The notes under the pieces are model-generated. The model was not told where the DNA came from. It made no database searches and was given only the letters and a program-made list of their open reading frames with translations. A stretch of DNA of 43,162 nt. It comes from a virus. Every line of letters starts with the position of its first letter. The stretch's first letter is position 1. The translations under genes were made by a program, and so were the position numbers. Location: positions 1 to 43,162 of IMG/VR virus record IMGVR_UViG_3300028925_008100; one strand, written 5' to 3'. Of this stretch, positions 40,047 to 43,162 are shown piece by piece.

Positions 40047-40636
40047 TATAACTCCTTATAAAAAATTAGTTTCTTATTTTCACCCGTTGGTTTAACGAAT
40101 AGTTCTTTCAGTTCTTCTTTATTGTTCCACTTCATACTTGATGATTTATGTTCTGGTAGTCCTGCTGTTTTTCCTACGAGTTCCCAATTGTCTGCTTTGT
40201 AAACTGCTCCGTTGTTACCACCTGCTACAAATGTCAGTAAGTGTTTTAAGTCATCACCATACTTTTTGTACCACGCAGTCTTACAATGTTTACGAACTTG
40301 TTTTAAAATTTGTGTTCCTGCATTTTTAATCGTATGAGGTTTCATACAAAATCTCCAATTGGATGCGAATTCATTGAATACATCTTTGTATTCATCTTTG
40401 GATAAATTTACTCTCGTTAATAAGTCTTTTGGTGGTGGATAAACTGAACTACCTATTCCTATCATGCCGATTGGTTGTGGTAGATTAAATTGATTTACAA
40501 TGGTATCGTCAAAAATTAACCAATCTATTCTACGACCTACTGATACTGCGCTCGGAACATATGAATGGTATTGTTCAATAATGAATTGAACTAATTGTTT
40601 TTGGCTGTCTGAATGAACTTGTTCTAAATATAACAT
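40046..40636 (-). CDS. Second DruA/Mom-like protein, 196 aa
   Basis: Residues about 25-165 follow a compact form of the DUF4338 layout: YVPSAVSVGRRIDWLIFDD, then QPIGMIGIGSSVYPPP, then NEFASNWRFCMK, then ILKQVRKHCKTAWYKKYGDD, then GAVYKADNWELVGKTAG (about 148-164). The last element matches the DruA 'Y.aanW..vG.T.G'. It is shorter than the 13529-14716 protein. The family may be DNA modification or defence related. It is coupled by TAATG to the S1/P1 nuclease gene. Confidence 0.55.
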   Translation of the reverse strand: MLYLEQVHSDSQKQLVQFIIEQYHSYVPSAVSVGRRIDWLIFDDTIVNQFNLPQPIGMIGIGSSVYPPPKDLLTRVNLSKDEYKDVFNEFASNWRFCMKPHTIKNAGTQILKQVRKHCKTAWYKKYGDDLKHLLTFVAGGNNGAVYKADNWELVGKTAGLPEHKSSSMKWNNKEELKELFVKPTGENKKLIFYKEL

Positions 40637-40654
40637 CTGTCTATTGAGTGTTTG

Positions 40655-40725
40655 AGCGGTTAGTAGGAATTGAACCTACATCTACTGACTGGTAGTCAAG
40701 TGAAATAACATTATTCTATAACCGC
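40655..40725 (-). tRNA. Unusual tRNA-like gene, apparent anticodon ACC
   Basis: 71 nt. Acceptor GCGGTTA/TAACCGC and T-arm GTAGG/CCTAC with loop TTCAATT are perfect. The anticodon loop reads CTACCAG (ACC, glycine), but its stem CTTGA/TCAGT has a mismatch, and the D-loop lacks the usual GG. A34 is rare for Gly. A DNA hairpin with a three-base loop (TGACT/AGTCA) occupies the anticodon region. It may be a degraded or noncanonical tRNA. Confidence 0.55.
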
Positions 40726-40883
40726 AATAATAAGTATAATTGAATAACCTGAAAATGTAATTTATTTTTATTATTGAGAAGTGCGACGAAGTCGGTAGGT
40801 GAAATGAGTCGGAGCAAAGTTACGACGAGCAAAGTAAAGCTAACAAAGTTAACGAGTATATAAGGTATAGAGGTATAGAGAAC
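40726..40883 (-). other. Intergenic stretch, no gene
   Basis: About 158 nt between the odd tRNA and the 86-aa gene. It contains near-repeats of AACTTTG/ACTTTGCTCG on the minus strand (about 40810-40855). A weak promoter-like TATACT at 40733-40738 precedes the tRNA. No reading frame of interest is seen. Confidence 0.5.
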
Positions 40884-41144
40884 TTATCTAATCTGATATG
40901 TTTCAATACTTGCTAAGAACTCAGTAATGGATAAAGTATTACCTTTGCTATCCTTAATTCTGATATCCTCTAATAGAGAACTACCTTGATTGATTAGTTT
41001 CATAAGTATGGTGAATCCTTGTTGAGTATGAAAGGTATTGAATGATGTTTCCCCCAATACATTATGACTAGAATTGATGACATCTTGTTCGGTATCATCA
41101 GGGCCTAATATATAGTATGTAGTGTTGATATTAATAACTATCAA
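40884..41144 (-). CDS. Conserved-looking hypothetical protein, 86 aa
   Basis: TTG start overlapping the stop of the 45-aa frame (TTGA). The pattern IVININTTYYILGPDDTEQD, then NSSHNVLGETSFNTFHTQQG, then GFTILMKLINQGSSLLEDI, then SITEFLASIETYQI is well structured. Comparable short proteins occur in T4-like phages, as I recall. Function unknown. Confidence 0.65.
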   Translation of the reverse strand: MIVININTTYYILGPDDTEQDVINSSHNVLGETSFNTFHTQQGFTILMKLINQGSSLLEDIRIKDSKGNTLSITEFLASIETYQIR

Positions 41145-41278
41145 GTTGATTTCTCAAATACGCTCTTTTGTTTAATAGCAAGGAATTCAATACGCACCTT
41201 TCGTGATACGAATAAAGGTGTTATTAATTCTATAGGGATGCGATTTTTTAATAATGGATGAGCGAGTCCGATTGGCAT
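41141..41278 (-). CDS. Possible small protein, 45 aa
   Basis: ATG at 41278 opens 45 codons to TGA, which overlaps the next TTG start. MPIGLAHPLLKNRIPIELIT then VSRKVRIEFLAIKQK. No clear Shine-Dalgarno site. Only the overlap supports it. Confidence 0.4.
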   Translation of the reverse strand: MPIGLAHPLLKNRIPIELITPLFVSRKVRIEFLAIKQKSVFEKST

Positions 41279-41556
41279 ATACTGCGATTCAACTTCTTAG
41301 GTTTACGGTTAACCAAGGGGGTGGGGTGCAAATGTATGTCATTATGTCATACTATGGGATTATGCGATGTAAATTGATTAGCGCTGTAGGTTTTGGAACC
41401 TTATGTGACACTATGTCATAGGTGTGGAACTGTTGTAGTACTGTATATACCAGTGATATAGACCTCGGTTCCCTCGGATTTAGTTGTTGCTTCTGGACTT
41501 TATGGCGTACCGCACCTATTGCTTGATAAGATTTTGAATTTCAGAGCGAATTTATT
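41279..41556 (-). other. Gene-poor region with direct repeats
   Basis: No convincing gene. It holds three ATGTCAT words (41336-41342, 41344-41350, 41413-41419) and one arm of a direct repeat CCAAGGGGG...GGTGCAAA (41313-41332), whose second copy is at 41570-41585. A 62-codon open frame without a normal start is present on the minus strand, possibly decayed. Base composition is visibly less AT-rich than the neighbourhood. Confidence 0.6.
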
Positions 41557-41658
41557 TTAAGATTTGATGCCAAGGGGGGTGCAAACCAGTTGATTATTTG
41601 GGTAATCCAAGATGTCGCTCGTGTAATCCAAGCGAAATGCCGGGTTATTTTTGCCCAT
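41557..41658 (-). CDS. Possible leaderless 33-aa protein
   Basis: ATG at 41658 is seven bases after the -10 of the promoter at 41666-41694. The frame gives MGKNNPAFRLDYTSDILDYP, then NNQLVCTPLGIKS. It includes the second copy of the CCAAGGGGG repeat. The position at the transcription start is the main support. Confidence 0.4.
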   Translation of the reverse strand: MGKNNPAFRLDYTSDILDYPNNQLVCTPLGIKS

Positions 41659-41665
41659 ATATACT

Positions 41666-41694
41666 AATATACGACATTTTTTAATCAATGTCAA
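41666..41694 (-). promoter_or_regulatory. Early sigma70 promoter upstream of repeat region
   Basis: TTGACA (41689-41694), 17-base spacer, TATATT (41666-41671), upstream AAATAAAGC. It would produce an RNA covering the repeat region, the two small frames, the 86-aa gene and the odd tRNA. Confidence 0.9.
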
Positions 41695-41730
41695 GCTTTA
41701 TTTGCTTTATTTTGAAAATAGTTTACTGAA

Positions 41731-42492
41731 TTATAACATTTTTTGGAATTCTTCGAATGCCATATACTCTATTTCTTGGTCTTGCGGTATAGCAAGAGGT
41801 GCTTCTTCATTTTCCTTTGGAAAATCATTATCGCTAGATGCATCCCCTGGGTGGAGACCCGCATGGGTCTCAGCAATAACGGTATTCTTGGTCTTGCGCA
41901 CCACATTAGCCATATCTTCGTGACTAATTACTGGTGTTGCTTGGTCTAGCGCTCTACCTATTGCGGTATCTCTATGGCGATACCATCCACGATTACTTTG
42001 ATTTAGGCGGTATATACAGTTGAAACACAGTAAACGCAAATTATCTATTCTGGTATTCTGTGGATTCTTATCTAAAAAATCCAGTATTAAGGGAGGTTGC
42101 TTATCTTTTATGTCTTGAAAGTCTTGATTGCAATTATTACATTGACATTTCATATACCCCTCTCTGATGGCTTTAGTCAATAAAGTGTCTTCTCTATAGG
42201 GATTTGGGTTCTTGCCTTCCAAAATTAACTTTAAATCCCACGCAAATGCACCTGAATTACTTCGTCTAATGCCTTTTGAAGATTGTAACGGAGCGTATAA
42301 GTCATACATCTTGGCATATTTCTTGAAAGTATTTTTTGAAACTCCCATATAGATAGCAGCCTGTCCCATAGATTGCGTAGACTTGATTGCCGCTTTAATC
42401 TTTAGAGGCGTCATATGTGATTGTCCGTAGTCTTTTCTACCAGGTTTCCCTTTGAATTTCATCTTTTGCACCATATTCTTTGTATCTTTCAT
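41731..42492 (-). CDS. HTH protein with degenerate HNH/zinc fold
   Basis: 253 aa. A helix-turn-helix occupies about residues 32-55 (IKSTQSMGQAAIYMGVSKNT, then FKKYAKMY). Residues about 115-165 look like an HNH fold: CQCNNC, then LILDFLDKNPQNTRIDNLRL, then LCFNCIY. In active HNH nucleases the first block has a catalytic His (LDHID) and the last a CxxCH; here both His are missing (LDFLD, CFNCIY). It probably binds DNA through HTH and zinc but does not cut. Its leader holds an inverted repeat, so autoregulation is possible. An internal GAGACCC/GGGTCTC hairpin is at 41854-41871. Confidence 0.75.
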   Translation of the reverse strand: MKDTKNMVQKMKFKGKPGRKDYGQSHMTPLKIKAAIKSTQSMGQAAIYMGVSKNTFKKYAKMYDLYAPLQSSKGIRRSNSGAFAWDLKLILEGKNPNPYREDTLLTKAIREGYMKCQCNNCNQDFQDIKDKQPPLILDFLDKNPQNTRIDNLRLLCFNCIYRLNQSNRGWYRHRDTAIGRALDQATPVISHEDMANVVRKTKNTVIAETHAGLHPGDASSDNDFPKENEEAPLAIPQDQEIEYMAFEEFQKML

Positions 42493-42523
42493 TAATTACC
42501 CCTTTAAGTGTGTCATTTTTACC

Positions 42524-42579
42524 ATCAAGATAAATGTCGTGTCGCACACATACAAGTATTATATTGAAATTATCTTGAT
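42524..42579 (-). promoter_or_regulatory. Inverted repeat around possible promoter
   Basis: ATCAAGATAA (42524-42533) and TTATCTTGAT (42570-42579) are perfect inverted copies, 36 bp apart. Between them the minus strand has TATAAT (42558-42563) with no strong -35. The layout upstream of the HTH gene is that of an operator pair for autoregulation. Confidence 0.5.
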
Positions 42580-42603
42580 ATTGTTCTTGACACCTTTATC
42601 TGT

Positions 42604-42619
42604 ATCAATAACTATTGAT
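42604..42619. repeat. Short palindrome
   Basis: ATCAATA/TATTGAT around AC, upstream of the HTH gene leader. Could be a further operator half-site. No other support. Confidence 0.4.
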
Positions 42620-42685
42620 TATTTGAAAATGTGGTTGATTTGTTTGGATTGGTGGGTGAGTTTCCCTTGAATACCCTTAGATTCC

Positions 42686-42808
42686 CTAATATTCTAATAA
42701 AAGCCAGATGATTAGGTTTAGTAATAATATGATGAATAATATGAGTCCTATCTCTTGATATAGGTTAAAAAGTCCTTGATTATTCTGTATGGTGGTAGAT
42801 ATATCCAT
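42686..42808 (-). CDS. Small membrane protein, 40 aa
   Basis: ATG at 42808, 40 codons to TAG: MDISTTIQNNQGLFNLYQEI, then one hydrophobic helix LILFIILLLNLIIWLLL. It follows the 51-aa membrane gene by a few bases. May act as holin-like or envelope peptide. Unknown. Confidence 0.55.
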   Translation of the reverse strand: MDISTTIQNNQGLFNLYQEIGLILFIILLLNLIIWLLLEY

Positions 42809-42815
42809 AATATTA

Positions 42816-42971
42816 CTATTTCTTGATTCGAAACCATACTACTGGCTTCTCTTGTTTCTTAGTCGTCTTAGGTTTTGTCCATTTTAATAGTAGACAAATG
42901 ACCAAAATCCCTAACGCAATTAATATATATAATATTGTTTCCACCTTGTGTATAAATATATAAATGGGCAT
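42816..42971 (-). CDS. Small membrane protein, 51 aa (start uncertain)
   Basis: The frame can begin at the ATG at 42971, in the terminator tail, or at the GTG at 42944. The sequence has a hydrophobic helix (ILYILIALGILVICLLL) and a basic tail (KPKTTKKQEKPVVWFRIKK). AAGGTGG lies just before GTG-proximal codons, but spacing is poor. Unknown function. Confidence 0.45.
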   Translation of the reverse strand: MPIYIFIHKVETILYILIALGILVICLLLKWTKPKTTKKQEKPVVWFRIKK

Positions 42972-42993
42972 AAAAAACCCACCGATTAGGTGG
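42972..42993 (-). terminator. Rho-independent terminator (minus strand)
   Basis: Minus strand CCACC, loop TAATC, GGTGG then GTTTTTT. It would end transcripts entering from beyond the right edge, before the two small membrane genes. Confidence 0.85.
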
Positions 42994-43162
42994 TTATTTA
43001 CGAAGTAAATCTATTTATTGCGATTCTAAATTGTGCGGATTCACCATCCATTATTCAGAACTGATGAACTACCCTACTGATTAACCTATGGTTAATGATG
43101 ATTATCAATGATTTATTTACTACGTAAATCTCAGAATCAAAACTTATTCAATTCCTTTATCA
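42994..43162. other. Right edge, hairpins only
   Basis: About 170 nt with several small palindromes (ATTTAC/GTAAAT twice, at about 43001-43015 and 43120-43134, and TTAACC/GGTTAA near 43081-43095). No gene can be supported. The only frame is 17 codons. Confidence 0.5.

Noticed and set aside
40733-40760. Promoter before the odd tRNA
   Set aside because: The -10 is TATACT but the -35 (TTACAT, 16-base spacing) is poor, and the shared upstream box is absent.
43012-43065. 17-codon frame at the right edge
   Set aside because: Too short, a stop lies just upstream in frame, and there is no ribosome site or overlap.
1-43162. CRISPR arrays, insertion sequences or attachment sites
   Set aside because: No regularly spaced repeats, transposase genes or integrase were seen anywhere in the window.

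Overview
The window is a contiguous piece of a large, AT-rich T4-like tailed-phage genome (myovirus type). The main evidence is a baseplate block with gp6-, gp25- and gp5-like proteins, a gp55-like late sigma factor, an exact T4-type late promoter word (TATAAATA), phage tRNAs without encoded CCA, and gene packing so tight that stop and start codons routinely overlap (TAATG, ATGA, GTGA, TTGA). Almost every gene is on the minus strand, so transcription runs from high to low coordinates. Good Shine-Dalgarno sites, textbook sigma70 promoters (TTGACA-17-TATATT), a BamE-like lipoprotein and a barrel-like outer membrane protein suggest a Gram-negative, probably proteobacterial and plausibly aquatic host. 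The host itself cannot be read from the sequence.

Layout, left to right. 1-8747 is the late structural block: a partial proline-rich protein, two unknown structural proteins, a DNRLRE-like fibrous protein, gp6-like, gp25-like, a small linker protein, a gp5/hub-like protein and a coiled-coil protein. A late promoter at 8816-8823 heads it. A single plus-strand membrane-protein gene (8913-9134) and a bidirectional terminator (9160-9184) separate it from the next operon. 9188-14716 is a six-gene operon behind an early promoter: a DruA/Mom-like enzyme, a GIY-YIG + ParB-like protein, a glycosyltransferase with a C-terminal winged-helix tail, an HD phosphohydrolase, a small membrane protein and finally the late sigma factor. 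14789-18699 holds a 3D-domain protein, a RimK-like ATP-grasp ligase, a UV damage endonuclease, small zinc proteins, and a SWIM protein whose tail is read through a tRNA-Cys gene.

18729-24292 is a host-takeover and maintenance set: a coiled-coil membrane protein, an apparent structured non-coding RNA, an Hc1-like histone, Hsp20, thioredoxin, a nuclease, and a MoxR-type AAA ATPase. The ATPase partners a HEXXH + VWA protein (24999-27083), with a GIY-YIG homing endonuclease inserted between them. 27237-34035 carries two lipoproteins, a PC4-like ssDNA-binding protein, a phosphomannomutase-like HAD enzyme, a barrel-like protein, two cupins, an HNH nuclease, GroES, a cold-shock protein, tRNA-Glu and a HAD phosphatase. 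34082-40725 has tRNA-Ala and tRNA-Thr, a NadR-like ATPase, a nucleotidyltransferase, a NodU-type carbamoyltransferase, a Dam-type methylase, a secreted S1/P1 nuclease, a second DruA-like protein and an odd tRNA. 40726-43162 is gene-poor, with tiny ORFs, repeats, and a helix-turn-helix protein carrying a degenerate HNH fold.

Two themes stand out. The first is a family of at least eight near-identical minus-strand sigma70 promoters with a shared A-tract/AAGCTTGAC upstream box. Five of them place an ATG only 5-7 bases after the -10, which predicts leaderless mRNAs. The second is a candidate DNA hypermodification programme: two DruA/Mom-like proteins, a winged-helix-tagged glycosyltransferase, a ParB-like protein, a carbamoyltransferase and a RimK-like ligase. 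Twelve small genes (27-58 codons) were recovered by reading intergenic gaps. All functional names rest on motifs read by eye; no database search was possible.
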